Shown in pieces: positions 23,561 to 35,124 of a stretch of 64,000 nt of DNA. Made by a program: the position numbers and the translations under genes. Under the pieces are notes generated by a model. It ran no database searches. It saw only the letters and a list, made by a program, of their open reading frames with translations, and was not told where the DNA came from. Source of the stretch: Petaurus breviceps papuanus (taxonomy: Eukaryota > Chordata > Mammalia > Diprotodontia > Petauridae). Every line of letters begins with the position of its first letter. Position 1 is the stretch's first letter. The stretch spans positions 63,774,136 through 63,838,135 of the forward strand of contig JAMXIF010000015.1 of assembly GCA_028583685.1 (NCBI GenBank), written 5' to 3'.

Positions 23561-24451
23561 ATTTTCTTGCCTTCCCCTTCTTCTCAGCTTCCTTCCTTCC
23601 TTAGGAAATAGGAAATTGTAATTTCCTATTTCCTGATTTCTCAGGCTAAGGGCCTGTTTGTTGACTTTGTGTTCTATGGCCTCTTGGTGCCTAAATTGAG
23701 GCCAAGGCCAGGAGTCTCAGTGTTCCCCTGAGGCTCACAGAATGGAGGAGGGGTGGTATGGCCACTTCAGATTTCCACCTTTATGCCCCTGGGCTGCATC
23801 TCAGGCAGGCTTGCTGGTCAGGTGAGGTGGGGCTTGTTGAGACACCTCGCCCTCTTCTCTTTAGAGTTCTTGCTGCCTCGGTTACACAGCTTTTCAGTGA
23901 CCCCAAGCCCAAGGCTATTTCCACTATCTCAGGATTTCACACTGAGTGGGACACTTGTTTCTGGGTTTTCTAGGTCACGGAGGGGGTATTGGAGCAGGCA
24001 GAGTTTACCTTGCCATCCTGGCCCCTGGAAAAACAGGCAGGTGATTTCTAAGCTTCCAGGCTGGGGGCTGATAGGCCCCAGAGAAGCTTCTATCTCTGCT
24101 GGGAACCCTGAGCCCTCTCTTACCCTGCTTCTATGGATCCTCCCATGGTGAGATGCTGGTGAGACTACTGTGAATGGCCCTTGGGGTGGGTGAGTCCACT
24201 AGCTGGGGCTCCTTTTTTCTCTGCTGTAGTCTGCTTTCTCATCAGAGCTGCTACATCCCCCACGTGCTCCACGTTCCCCCTGCCCGGACCCATGTGGGCA
24301 CCTTCCTGGGCTGGATTCAACCAAGCTCTGTCTCCCAGTGGATTCTGACACTTCAAAATCTGCTCAGATTCACTTTCCAAAGTTCAGTGACGGGATTCAC
24401 AGAGGAGCTTAGAAAGGTCACTGCTTCCATCCGCCATCTTGGCTCCACCCC
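23561..24451 (-). promoter_or_regulatory. L1-B 5' UTR (former internal promoter)
   Basis: About 0.9 kb with moderate GC upstream of ORF1, ending at an inverted ggagccaagatggcgg block. That block resembles the YY1-type motif (AAGATGGCGG) found at L1 5' ends in several mammals. It is unlike the 5' UTRs of L1-C, L1-K and the HAL1 copies. Confidence 0.6.
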
Positions 24452-24690
24452 TCAATTTTTTTTTTTATGTAACAAAATACAAAGTTCAAGTGGAACATAA
24501 GTGAAGAGATGCCCTCTACCTAGACATTAGTTGAGGTGAGAGGTCCATATGTGTTTTGCAGTTTTTTTGGACTTCTTCGATCTATTGATCAGTTCTTCTC
24601 ACTTTTTCCTCTTCAAAAATAATATTTACCATATAGAATGGCTATCTGGAAGGGGAAGCAGGGAGGATATGTGGGATACTATAGTGATAT
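24452..24690 (+). mobile_element. Older L1 (L1-J) 3' UTR, right part
   Basis: Resumes the L1-J 3' UTR after the L1-B insertion. The order gatgccctctacc, gaggtgagaggtcc, ttggacttcttcgatctattgatcag and ggctatctggaaggggaag fits older marsupial L1 3' UTRs as I remember them. Confidence 0.55.
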
Positions 24691-25849
24691 CAGAAATAGA
24701 AAATATTAATACAACGTTATTTTTTAAAAAGGTAAATAACAAATGTTGATGAGGCTGTAGGAAAGAGGCACACTCATGCATTATGGTGCGTCTGTGAGTT
24801 CATCCAGCCTTTCTAAAAATCAGCTAGAAACTATGCTTCCAATGTTATTAAATTATGCATTCACTGTGAATGCTAATGATGAATGCTAAGCCTAACACCC
24901 AAAAGAGATTAAAGAAACATTAAAGAATGTACAGTAATAGCAACAGTTTTTGTTATAGCAAAGAACTATAACCCAAGAAGATTCCCATCAATTAGTAAAT
25001 AATTAAAATAGTTATGGTATGTGAATGTAAAGTAGTACTATTTTACTATAAGAAATTATTTTTAAATTTGTGGAATAAAACAAGCCTTTCCATAACTAAG
25101 TATGAGGGGAAAAAATGATTGACATGAGACTACAAATCTGCTATACACAACTTGCTATTCCTTTGAATTATCCAAGTATATTATCATGTAAATGTATTTT
25201 CTCCACCCCCACCCTGCCCTCTGACCTAGAGATGGGCACAATTAGACACAAAAAAGTATATAGATAGATATATATAGAGATGGATATGTATGTATGAGTG
25301 TGGGTGTATGTATCTACATATGTGTAAGTATTTGCATGTATTTATGTGTATATGATACATGTAAAATTACTCTATGCATACTACTGTTTATCACCTTTTT
25401 CTCTGAATGCATAGAGTGTCTTTCTCTTTATGTCCTTTATAGTTAATATAGATATTTATAATTGTCAAAATAACTTATTTGCTCAGTCATTCTTAAAACA
25501 ATGTTGCTTTTACTGTATTCAATGTTCTTTTCATTCTGCTCATTTCATTATTTCATGCAAATTTTTTCATTTTTTTTATACCTATGAAGAATTGCTAACA
25601 AGATAATTTTAGGGATACTCAGGGATATTTGTATGAACCAATAGAGTATAGGGAAATGAACAGAACCAGGAGAAGAAATTAGAAAATAAAAAATATTCCC
25701 ACACAAAATACTTTAAAATATTTAAAAACTCTGATCAATGCAATAATCAATTAATATTTCAGAGCACCTCTTCACAGACAGAGTAAGAATATGTTTTGCT
25801 TGACTATGAATATTTCTTATGATAGTCTGTTTTCCAATTTGATTTTCTT
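24691..25849. mobile_element. Mosaic of ancient L1 3' fragments on both strands
   Basis: 24691-25150 and 25610-25720 resemble an old plus-strand ORF2 C-terminus and 3' UTR (gatgaggctgtaggaaagag; aacagaaccaggagaa). 25390-25570 resembles an old L1 3' UTR on the minus strand. 25250-25380 is ta/tg-rich low-complexity sequence. No frames survive. Confidence 0.5.
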
Positions 25850-26444
25850 TTAATTTATTATTTTTCAAGTAACAAGTATTTTAATTCTCTGTCCCTCCTA
25901 CTACCTCTTGCCATTGAGTAAACTAAAACTAGCAGAAACAAAAATTGAAAAACAACTACATAGTCTTTTGAAACATTAGTCATATCTGAAAACAATGTTT
26001 TGCATTTTCAATTTGTCATCTCTGTGCTAGATGGCGAGTGTCATATTTCATCTTCATTATTTTAGAATTGTGATTTATCAATTCATTAACTAGAGTGCTA
26101 AAGTTTTGAAAGTTATTGTTCTCTATAATTTTACCATTATATAAATTATTCACTTAGTTCCATTTATTTGACTCTCCATCCATTCATAAAAGTGTTCCCA
26201 ATTCTCTTTGAAACTAACAATTTGATAATTTATTAAAGCATAATAATATTCCATTATATTAATATACCACAATTTCCTTTCATATGCCCCAGTAACAGAA
26301 CAGTCTATTAGTTTCCAATTTTGGCTACCATGAAAAGAGTTATTAAAAATATAACTATGTCATACATATACATCTTTTTCCTATTTCTTTGACTTTCTCT
26401 TGTTCTCTGTTGTGTGGGTCCAATGGTGGTAAACCTAGGTTATG
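25850..26444 (-). mobile_element. Ancient L1 3' end (ORF2 C-terminus and 3' UTR)
   Basis: Minus-strand similarity in the gcataataatattccattatattaatataccacaattt region and after it, equivalent to the last ORF2 codons and start of the 3' UTR. Strongly decayed. Confidence 0.5.
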
Positions 26445-26935
26445 CACATTTTTTTTCTGTTAAAACTTATATGGTGTTTTATTTTTCCCAATTACATGTA
26501 AATAAATTTTTAACACTCATTTTTAAAGCTTTGAGTTCCAAATTCTCTCTTCCTTTCTCCCCACTGCCCTTCTTAAGAAGACAAACAATTCAATATAGGT
26601 TATAAATATGCAGTCAAACAAAATATATTTCCATATTAGTCATGTAGTGAAAGAAAACAGAACAAAAAAAACTGAAGAAACATAAAGTTTAAAAAAAGTA
26701 TGCTTCAATCTGTATTCAGACAAAATCAGTTCTCTCTCTCATGATGGATAGCGTTTTCCATTAAAAGTCATTCGGAGTAGTCCTGAATCAATGTATTGCT
26801 GACAATAGTGAAATTATTCAGAGCTGATTGTACTTCAATATTGTTGTTACTTTGTACATAGTACATTTCACTTTGTGCCTGCTCATGCAAGTCTTTCCAG
26901 GTTTTTCTGAGAGAATCCTGCTTATCATTTTTTAC
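26445..26935 (-). mobile_element. Old L1 (L1-I), 3' part
   Basis: The 3' end carries the widespread aattacatgtaaa...tttgagttccaaattctc signature. Its sequence breaks at gaatcctgcttatcattt and resumes at 40899 with gattacttacagcacgatagtatttc. The two sides fit one L1 split by L1-C. Confidence 0.75.
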
Positions 26936-27239
26936 ATGTAATTAGTTTTAGTTTTCAATATTCACTTCCATAAGATTTTTTAGCTCCAAATTTTCTCCCT
27001 CTCCATCCTCTCCTTCTTTCCCAATATGACTTGTAATCTGATTTAGGCTATAAATATACATTCATATGAAACATATTTTCAAATCAATTGTGTTGTAAAG
27101 AAGAATTAGAACCAATGGAATAAACTACAAGAAAGAAGGAACAACAACAAGAGAGAGAAAATGTAGTGCTTTAATCTGCATTCAGATTCATTAGCTCTTT
27201 TTCAAGATGTGGATAGCATATTCATCATGAGTCTTTTGG

Positions 27240-28760
27240 AATTATGTTAGATCCTTATATTGCTGAGAATAGATAAGTGTATTGTGAGCCAGTCATTGCA
27301 CAATGTGGTTATTACTGTGTACAACATTCTCCTGCTTCTGCTCATTTCACTCAGCATCAGTTCATGTAAGTCTTTCCAGGTTTTTCTAACATCCATGGAT
27401 TCACCATTTCTTTTGGAGCAATAGTATTCCATAAAATTAATTTAAGACAACTTGTTAAGCCATTCCCCAATTGAGGAGCATCCCCCTCCCCAACTTATAA
27501 TTCTTGGCCACCACACTCACAAAAAAACCTGCTCTAAATACTTTTATACATGTGGGTCCTTTTTCCATTTTTATGATCTCTTTGGAATACAGATCTAGAA
27601 GTGTTATTGATGGGCCAAAGGGAATGGACAGTTTTATAGTCCTTTGGGCATAGTTCTAAATTCCTCTCCAGAATGGTTGGATTAGTGCACTACTCCCCCA
27701 ACAATGCACTAGTGTTCCAATTTTTCCACATCTTCTCCAAAATTTATCATTTTCCTGTTTTGTCATGTTAGCCAATCTGATAAGTGTGCTGTGGTACCTC
27801 AGAATTGTTTTGATTTGCATTTCTCTAATCAATAGTGATTTAGAACATTTTTATATGACTATATATAGCTTTAATTTTTCATCTGAAGACTATTCAAACC
27901 TTTGACCTTTTATTTATTGGAGAATGAAATGTATTCTTATAAATTTACCTCAGTTCTCTGTATACTTTAAAAAATGATGTCTACTAGACATCTAATTGTA
28001 ACAGTTGTTTCCTGAATTTCTGCATAACTTCTCATCTCGGTTGCATTGGCTTTGTTTCACCAAAACCTTTGTAGTTTAATGTAATTAAAATTATCCACTT
28101 AGCATTTCATAATGGTCTCTATCTCTTCTTGGTCACAATTTCTTCCATTCTCCATAAATTTAACAGGTATACTATTCCTTGCTCTCCTAATATGATTATA
28201 GTATCAGCCTTTATAGTTAAATCATATACCCATTTGAACTTAATCTTGCTATATGGTGTGAGATGTTGGTCTATGTCTTTCTGCCATACTATTTCCCAGC
28301 AGTTTTTGTCAAATAGTGAGTGTTTAAGGAGGCATCCAGGTGGCTCAGCGAGTAAAATCACAGGCTCCAGTGACGGGATGACCTGGGGATCAAATCTGGG
28401 CTCAGATACTCAGCACCACGCCCAGAAATAACTGGCCATTGTAACCTTGAGCAAGTTGCTTAAACTCGATTGCTTAAAAAAAATAGTGTTTTTCTCAGAA
28501 ACGTGAGTCTTTGGGTTTATTAAACTCTTTATTATTTGACTATTGTTTCTTGTATACCTACCCTATTCCACTGATCCAAGACTCTATTTCTTAGCCGGTA
28601 CCAAGTGATTTTGATGATTGCTGCTTTAAGTTGTGATATATCAAGGAAATTTTCTCTTGCATTTATTTTTATTAATTCCATTGATATTCTGGAATTTTTG
28701 TTCCTCCAGATGAATTTTCTTATTATTTTTACTAACTGTGTCATGATTTTTTTTGGTAGT
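27240..28760 (-). pseudogene. L1-C ORF2, C-terminal third
   Basis: Short open pieces at 27247-27432, 28119-28361 and 28532-28744 (IIRKFIWRNKNSRISMEL) match the post-RT region of ORF2p. A SINE at 28328 splits the region. RT pieces continue at 28770-29548 and, after the ERV-L, from 36146 (IPKLGRAKTVNE). The gene has many frameshifts. Confidence 0.75.
28328..28480 (+). mobile_element. tRNA-derived SINE, family A
   Basis: Head catccaggtggctcagcgag, middle gatcaaatctgggctcag and tail gattgcttaaaaaa, inside L1-C. The flanks aatagtgagtgttt and aatagtgtttt look like an eroded target duplication. Confidence 0.9.
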
Positions 28761-29017
28761 GTATTTGGTATTTCACCAAGTAAATTAATTTAGGTAAAAT
28801 TGTCACTTTTATTATATTAGCTCGAACTACTCATGAACAACTGATATTTTTCCAATTATGTGGATTTGACTTTATTTGTGTGAAAAACATTATCTAATTG
28901 TGTTCATATGCTTCCTGGATTTGTCTTGGCAGGTAGACACTGAAATATTTTATATTTTTTACAGTTACTTTAAATGGAATTTCTCTTTCTATTTCTTGCT
29001 GCTAGGTTTTGCTAGTA

Positions 29018-29044
29018 ATATATATATATATATATATATATATA
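29018..29044. repeat. (TA)n microsatellite
   Basis: An uninterrupted ta run within L1-C. Confidence 0.95.
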
Positions 29045-29548
29045 GGCCAATGGTTCCTGTGAATTTATTTTCTATCCTGCAACTTTGCTAAAGTTGTTTA
29101 TTATTTCAAGTATTTTTTCTTAGTTGATTCTCTAGGATTCTCTAAGTATATCATCATTTTGTCTTCAAAATGTGATAGCTTTGTTTCTTTGCCTCTTCTA
29201 ATTCCTTCAATTTCTTTTACTCATCTTAATGCTAAAGTTAACATTTCTAGTATAATATTAAATAACTATGGTGACGATGGACACCCTTATTTCACCCCTG
29301 ATCTTATTGGAAATGCTTCTAGCTTATCCTTACTACATATAATGCTTGCTGATGGTTTTAAGATGGTTGCTACTTATCATTTTAAGGAAGACTCCATTTA
29401 TTCCTATGTGCTCTGGTGTTTTTTCAAAGTAATAGGTATTGTATTTATCAAAAGCTTTTTTTGAATTTATTGAGATAATCATGTGATTTCACTTGGTTTT
29501 GTCATTATGATCAATTATGTTAAAAAGGTTCCTAATTTTGAACCAGCT

Positions 29549-30084
29549 GTAAGGATTATGGGATTTAAAGATCTCCCATGCCCCATGGACGTGCTGACAT
29601 AGCAGAGCAAGAGAAAGTGAAAAGCCGAGCTAACGGTCCTGCGGTTGGCAGTTGGCGGCGGTTGCCTTTTTTTTTTTTAAGTTAGGACCCCTGCGGAGCA
29701 CTGTCAGGGGCCGGAGCTGCTGGGAGCAGGACTTTCTGCTAAGGACTCCTGCTGAGGACTGCCAGGGGCCACAGCTGCTGGGAGCGCTCTTCCAGGACGC
29801 TGGGTGGTTGCTGTGAGTGGGGAGAGGAGGACCTTTGCCTGAGGTAGCCTGTTCTGTTTTAAAGGCTTAAAAATGTGGGTGTTTTCTACTTTATCTACCT
29901 GTGCCAATGTCAAAACTACTCTGATGGCTTTCACTTTCTGGTTTTGGGACTCAGTCTTTTGGTATCTTAATAAATTTTCTAGTTTATTTCCCCAAATGGC
30001 AAACCAAACGTATTTTGTGATGGATAATTATATCAGCAAATTTGTAATCTCTATAGGCATTGTGAATATGGCATTGCTGATACA
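29549..30084 (+). repeat. ERV-L 5' LTR
   Basis: Starts TGTAAGGATTATGGG and ends GCTGATACA. It contains a directly repeated block of about 44 bp (29684-29727 and 29742-29785, sharing cagctgctgggagc) in the upstream half and an AATAAA polyadenylation signal at 29969-29974. I see no convincing TATA box. The GC-rich upstream half contrasts with the AT-rich downstream half. Confidence 0.96.
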
Positions 30085-30086
30085 TT

Positions 30087-30104
30087 TGGCGACCAGGATG
30101 GGAT
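30087..30104 (+). promoter_or_regulatory. ERV-L primer binding site, serine-tRNA-like
   Basis: TGGCGACCAGGATGGGAT begins two bases after the LTR. Compared from memory with the 3' end of mammalian tRNA-Ser(GCT), it matches at 17 of 18 positions. tRNA-Arg(CCG/TCG) is a weaker alternative and the leucine tRNA usual for ERV-L is weaker still. Confidence 0.65.
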
Positions 30105-31534
30105 CACAAAATGTCAGGCCTCTATTTGGAAGCAGTGGGGCTTTAGAGGGAGAAATGGCTATTCCAGGATGGGAGGATTTACCTTATTCCTCTCTAGTCA
30201 GAGAATGGGCTAAAAGCACAGGGCCCTGTGAAAACTGGGAACCAAGGCTAAAAGAGGGAGAACCTGGAGATTTGGAAAGATGTTTGAAAGCAATACCCAT
30301 AGAACCAGGCAAAGAACTGGCAGGAGTGTGCAGGAGAGGCTGGGTGTTGCTAACAAGTTATCGCCTTATGTGTAAAAGTAGGGATAAGCTGCTGAAGGAA
30401 AGAGCTAGGATGGCTAGGGAGTCAGCTGGTTAGCCTGAGGATTCTTCTGTGTCACAGTACTCAGAAGAGCAAACTGGAGGGACTCATGTGGTCCAGGAGC
30501 AAGCTACTGTTCATGTAGCTAAAAGGAAGCAAAAAACTAGCAGAAGGAATGTGCATGCAGCTTTTGTACAGGCTGGGAGGAGTTGCCCTGACAGCTTCCA
30601 GGAGAATGTGTGTGAGGAGAATGGAACAAGGTTAGATGAGGAGTCTCCTAATGCAGAAGCTCTCCCCATATGAAGAAGAAGGTAGGAGAACCACCGAGGC
30701 AAAACAGAGTCTAGGGAGATAATTGAGGATTTCACTCAACAGGAGATCACTGATATATTGAGTAGATTTACCCAAAGAATGGGGGAGTCTTTCGTGTCTT
30801 GGATAGTAAGAATCACTGATGAAGGCGCGGGAGGAATAACACTGGACAATGAGGACTGTTTAAAATTCATAAGTATCAGTCAGAATCCTTTTGTACACCA
30901 GGCTTTTAGGGATCACCATATGCAAGGAGGAAATAACAAAACTAATCTTCTAGCTTTAGCTGCAGAAGGTTGCAAAAAGCAATATCCAACTGAATCTATG
31001 TGGCCTAGGGGAGACAGACCCTGGTACTCACTTAGAGACTGTATGAGAAAACTAAAGGAGGAGGTAATGAAAACTGCTATCCTGATTGGAGATGCAAATG
31101 CATATTATGATACCCCCCTAGGAGTTCCTCATAGAAATATCATAGTGAAGACAGCTCCTCCTGCATATAAGCACCTAATTCTGACTCTTTTAATTGGAGA
31201 AATAGGGCACCCTCTTTCAGAGGTGCTGGATAAGATTTCACAATTAAGCGATTTAGGGGAATGGGAAAAAGACAAATTGCCTCCAGAGAGAAGAGTAAAC
31301 AGCCAGAGGATTCAGAGACAAAATAGACCCACAAGAAGGGAACTGTTTACTGCTCTATTAAGAGCTGGGGTGGACTTTAGAAGAATAGATGGTATTCCAA
31401 CTGAAGAGCTGCTTAAGCTGTACCAAGAAAAGGTACTTAGCATTAGAATGAACAGGGAAGCAGGAACCACCCCCGCAGGTATTTCTGAATCTGAATCTTT
31501 GTATCCAAGTTTGCCCCACCTTCAGGGGGAATAG
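30098..31534 (+). pseudogene. ERV-L gag region
   Basis: The likely start is the ATG at 30098 (MGSQNVRPLFG), overlapping the end of the primer site. The second half has a capsid-like region with the words WIVRITDEGAGGITLDNEDC, then RDHHMQGGNNKTNLLALA and PWYSLRDCMRKLKEE, which fit ERV-L/spumavirus-like Gag more than gamma- or betaretroviral Gag. I see no CCHC zinc knuckle. Gag would form the particle core. Assignment rests on position and overall character, since ERV-L Gag is poorly conserved. Confidence 0.8.
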
Positions 31535-31554
31535 GAGATAGGCCAAGCCCCAGC

Positions 31555-31966
31555 CCAAATAAAAGAAATATGCAGAAGAGATTGCAGACCCCATATTGGT
31601 TTAACAATATATTGGAAGAATGGATCAACTACTGTGACTAGGGCACTGATTGATACTGGGGCTGAGGCCACACTTATCTATGGAAACCCTGGTAAGTTTA
31701 AACATGGAACTCCTATTACCATCACAGGTCTAGGAGACACTGAAACATCAGCCAGACAGGTTAAAATAACAATGAAAATTGGGCAGTTACCTAAGAAGGA
31801 ATATACTGTGGTTGTTGTACCCATTCCTGAATACATCATTGGAATAGATGTATTGAGAGGCATGACTCTGAATTTACCTGAAGGAAGATACCAATTTGCT
31901 GTGAGGAAGATAGGAATTAATACAGTTTTAGTAGGAAAACTGAAAATGGACCCAATCATTTACTGA
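31555..31966 (+). pseudogene. ERV-L protease region
   Basis: An aspartic protease domain with active-site motif ALIDTGAEATLIY near residue 5 of the recognisable part. A flap-like glycine-rich turn (ITITGLGDTE) and the conserved IIGIDVL near the C-terminus follow. It lies between gag and reverse transcriptase, as expected, and would cleave Gag and Pol precursors in the particle. Confidence 0.9.
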
Positions 31967-31969
31967 ACC

Positions 31970-33757
31970 TTCTGAAGTAATTACTTTAAAACAGTATCAT
32001 GTGCCAGGTGGGCAAGATGAAATTGCCACTACTATAAAGGAATATGTTGAAGCAGGAGTGTTAGTCCCTACAACCACAAGATGGAATAATCCTGTCTGGC
32101 CAGTAAGAAAATCAGATGGGACATGGAGAATGACTGTGGATTATAGACAGTTGAATAAGGTGACTCCTTCTTTGTATGCTGCTGTTCCAGATACCATCAC
32201 CTTAATAGAAAGGATCCAGAAATATGATGGGACTTGGTATGCAGTTATTGACTTGGCAAATGCCTTCTTCACCATCCCAATAGACTCTAAACAATGGGAC
32301 CACTTCGCTTTCACTTGGCAGGGTAGACAATATACTTTTAGTCGCTTGCCACAAGGGTACATACATAGCCCCACTATTTGTCACAGGATTGTGGCTGAAC
32401 AGTTGGATGAATTAAAGCTACCTGGTATACAGGTTACCCACTACATTGATGATATCATGATACAGGGAAAAGATGCGAAAGTAGTGGAAAGGAGTTTGAC
32501 CCTTCTAATTGAGCATATGAAAAGTAAAGGGTGGGAAATTAACCCTGTAAAGGTTCAAGGACCAGCTCAGAATGTGAAGTTTTTGGGTATACAATGGAAC
32601 AAGGGGCTAAGGGAGATTCTTCCTCAAGCCCGGCAAAAGATTCAGGATTTTCCTACCCCTACCAATAAGAAGGAGGCCCAAAAGTTCATAGGATTGTTTG
32701 GATACTAGAGGCACCACATTCCACATTTGGGACAGATTTTAAAACCTTTATATAGAGTCACACGGAAGAAATATGAATTCGATTGGGGACTTGACCAGAG
32801 TAAAGCTTTTGAAGAAGCCAAGGCTGCCATACAATTGGCCCTAGATTTGTGGCCCATGCAAAATGGTCCAGTGGAATTGCAAGTGACTGTACAAGATGAT
32901 TATGCAAACTGGAGCTTATGGCAAAAACAACAAAGCCGAAATGTACCTTTGGGATTTTGGTTTAGGAAACTCCCTTCATCTGGAGTCCAGTACACACCTT
33001 TTGAAAAGCAGTTGTTAGCTGCATATTGGGCTTTGGTGGAGACTGAACAACTGACTGTGGGCCATGAAGTGATATTAAGACCTGGAATCCCAATTATGAC
33101 CTGGGTAATGAGTACCCCAGCTTCTCACAGAATTGGACATGCCCAAGAGGCTAGTATAATCAAATGGAAGTGGTATATTCAAAATAGAGCGAAAACAGGC
33201 AAAAGCGGAGTCTCTGCTCTGCATGAATCTGTAGCAAACATAGAAATTGAGAGGAATGACACACCCCCTGAGCCAAAGCAACAGTTGGTACAGTCCACTG
33301 TAAAATGGATTGAGGGATATAATGTATTAACTGAGGAACAAAAGAGACATGCATGGTTTACTGATGGGACAGCAAAATATTTGGGGCAAAAAGACATTGG
33401 AAAGCAGTGGCCTATAACCCATGTACTAGAAGGACTTTGGAAAGTACTGGGATAGGTGCAAGTAGCCAATATGCTGAACTTATGGCAGTATATCAAGCCA
33501 TCAAAATAGAACAAGGAGGACAGTGTCATATATTCACTGATTCATGGGCGGTAGCTAATGGGTTAGCTACATGGATGCCCATGTGGAAAAATGAAAATTG
33601 GGAAATTCATGGTAAACAAGTCTGGGGCAAAGAATTATGGGAAGATATCTGGAACATGTCTTTGGTCACTGACTTGTCAGTTTTTCATGTGGGGCAAAGA
33701 ATTATGGGAAGATATCTGGAACATGTCTTTGGTCACTGACTTGTCAGTTTTTCATGT
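31970..33757 (+). pseudogene. ERV-L reverse transcriptase and RNase H region
   Basis: The RT fingers/palm show VWPVRKSDGTWRMTVDYRQL, VIDLANAFFTIPI and FSRLPQGYIHSPTICH. The catalytic YIDD sits in VTHYIDDIMIQGKD. The thumb and connection follow (NVKFLGIQWNKG), then RNase H with HAWFTDGTAKY, a glutamate-bearing ASSQYAELMAVYQA helix and FTDSWAVANG. This enzyme would copy genomic RNA into DNA. RT residues resemble the class III (ERV-L) lineage. Confidence 0.93.
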
Positions 33758-34570
33758 AGATGCTCACGTGGCCCCCACCACACCAGAACGTGAGTACAAT
33801 ACTCATGCTGATCGACTGGCAAAGATTGCTACTGAACATATTGTCCCTACTTTGACAACAACTGATGATCCGGTATTAGCAAAATGGGTCCACCAAAGGG
33901 CAGGCAATTTGGGGGTCCAGGCCACACACCAGTGGGCACAAGATCGAGGTATTAGTATCTCTCATTCACTGTTAAAACAGATAGCAGAAGAATGTCATAT
34001 ATGTCAATTGGAAAAGGAGCGAACTGTTCCTTGGGTAGTAACTGGAGAGATAGCAAGAGGAAAAGTCCCAGCCCAAATCTGGCAAATAGATTATATTGGT
34101 CCACTACCACTGGATAAAGGATGCAGATTTATATGTACTTGTGTTGATACCTATTCAGGTGTACTAGTAGCTTGTCCTTATAAGAATGCAACCCAGAAAA
34201 ACATTTGTAAAACCCTAGATCTCATAAGTCTATATTATGGAACCCCAATGCAGATTCAAAGTGACAATGGGTCACATTTCAAAGGCAATGAAATGAAGAA
34301 GTATTGTATACTAAACAATATAGAATGGATATATCATATTCCATATTATCCAGAAGCATCTGGGTTAATTGAAAGAATGAATGGATTACTGAAAGAACAG
34401 TTGAGGAAGTTAAGTTCCAAAAATTCATATCAACATTGGAAGGATAATTTGTTCATGGCTTTGCGTAATTTGAATAATAGACCATTGGGAGGAAGTACAC
34501 CTCTAGCCAGAATGATGACCCCCAATCTGCAAATTAGAAAACAACAAACACACAAGATCCCAAATATTGA
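33758..34570 (+). pseudogene. ERV-L integrase region
   Basis: The N-terminal HHCC zinc domain includes HQWAQDRGI and ECHICQLEK. The catalytic core has the DDE triad: D in QIWQIDYIGPLPLDK, D in MQIQSDNGSHFKG and E in ASGLIERMNGLLKEQ. This would insert viral DNA and leave the 5-bp duplication seen at the ends. The SH3-like C-terminal segment typical of integrases is not directly attached. A similar segment appears after the dUTPase. Confidence 0.93.
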
Positions 34571-34870
34571 GTATTGGACCTTGAGGCCAGATGTCCCAGC
34601 ACCGTACCCAGGACCACCTGGTTCGGTGGGGTATGATTTACATTGTTTAGAGGACTTTTGGTTGGACAGGAAAGAAGTAAGAAAAATTTCCACTGGGATA
34701 TGCATAAGAATCCCTAAAAATCAATTTGGACAGATTTTACCCAAATCAGGATTAGCAGCTCAAGGAATACATGTATTGGCTGGAGTAATAGATTCTAATT
34801 ATCAAGGAGAAATTGTTGTAACATTCCAGAATTTAGGTGAAGGGCCCATACAAGATAGTTCAAGTGATTA
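34571..34870 (+). pseudogene. ERV-L dUTPase region
   Basis: Trimeric-type dUTPase motifs occur in order: GYDLHCLEDFWLD (motif 1 region), ILPKSGLAAQGIHVLAGVID (motifs 2 and 3) and GEIVVTFQNLGEGPI (motif 4 region). It hydrolyses dUTP to limit uracil in viral DNA. Placement downstream of the integrase core is the ERV-L arrangement. Betaretroviruses carry dUTPase before protease, and non-primate lentiviruses carry it between RNase H and integrase. Confidence 0.9.
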
Positions 34871-34929
34871 TTGTTCCTTGTAAAACAATGCCACTTGTAA
34901 AAACTGACCCTCCTTCCAAAATAACTGTC

Positions 34930-35124
34930 ACAGGAACTGAAGGATTTGGTTCTACTGATAGAATAAAATCAGGAGCTAAAGTATGGGTAAAACAGAAGCC
35001 AGATGATGTTCCAAAGGCTGCAGAGATTATAGCATATGGGAAGAATAACACTGTAACTATCGTTTATTCTGGAGAAGATGATTACAAAATTGTACCCTTA
35101 AATCATTTATTCTACCGTGAGTGA
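34930..35124 (+). pseudogene. ERV-L Pol C-terminal tail, integrase-SH3-like
   Basis: The segment SGAKVWVKQKPDDVPKAA followed by VTIVYSGEDDYKIVPLNHLF has the VWVK...V.V...VP...L pattern of the retroviral integrase C-terminal domain. If correct, the dUTPase sits inside integrase rather than simply after it. This is inference from pattern only. Confidence 0.55.

Larger units (their letters stand above)
17655..24451 (-). mobile_element. L1-B, near full-length L1 (about 6.8 kb)
   Basis: The minus-strand order is 5' end near 24451 (gccaagatggcgg type), 5' UTR to about 23560, ORF1 about 23560-22570, spacer to about 21870, ORF2 to about 18235, then a 3' UTR and short A tail at 17655. The 3' UTR matches that of L1-K. 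It lies in the 3' UTR of the older plus-strand L1-J. Both ORFs carry multiple frameshifts and stops, so it is inactive. No convincing target duplication was seen. Confidence 0.88.
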
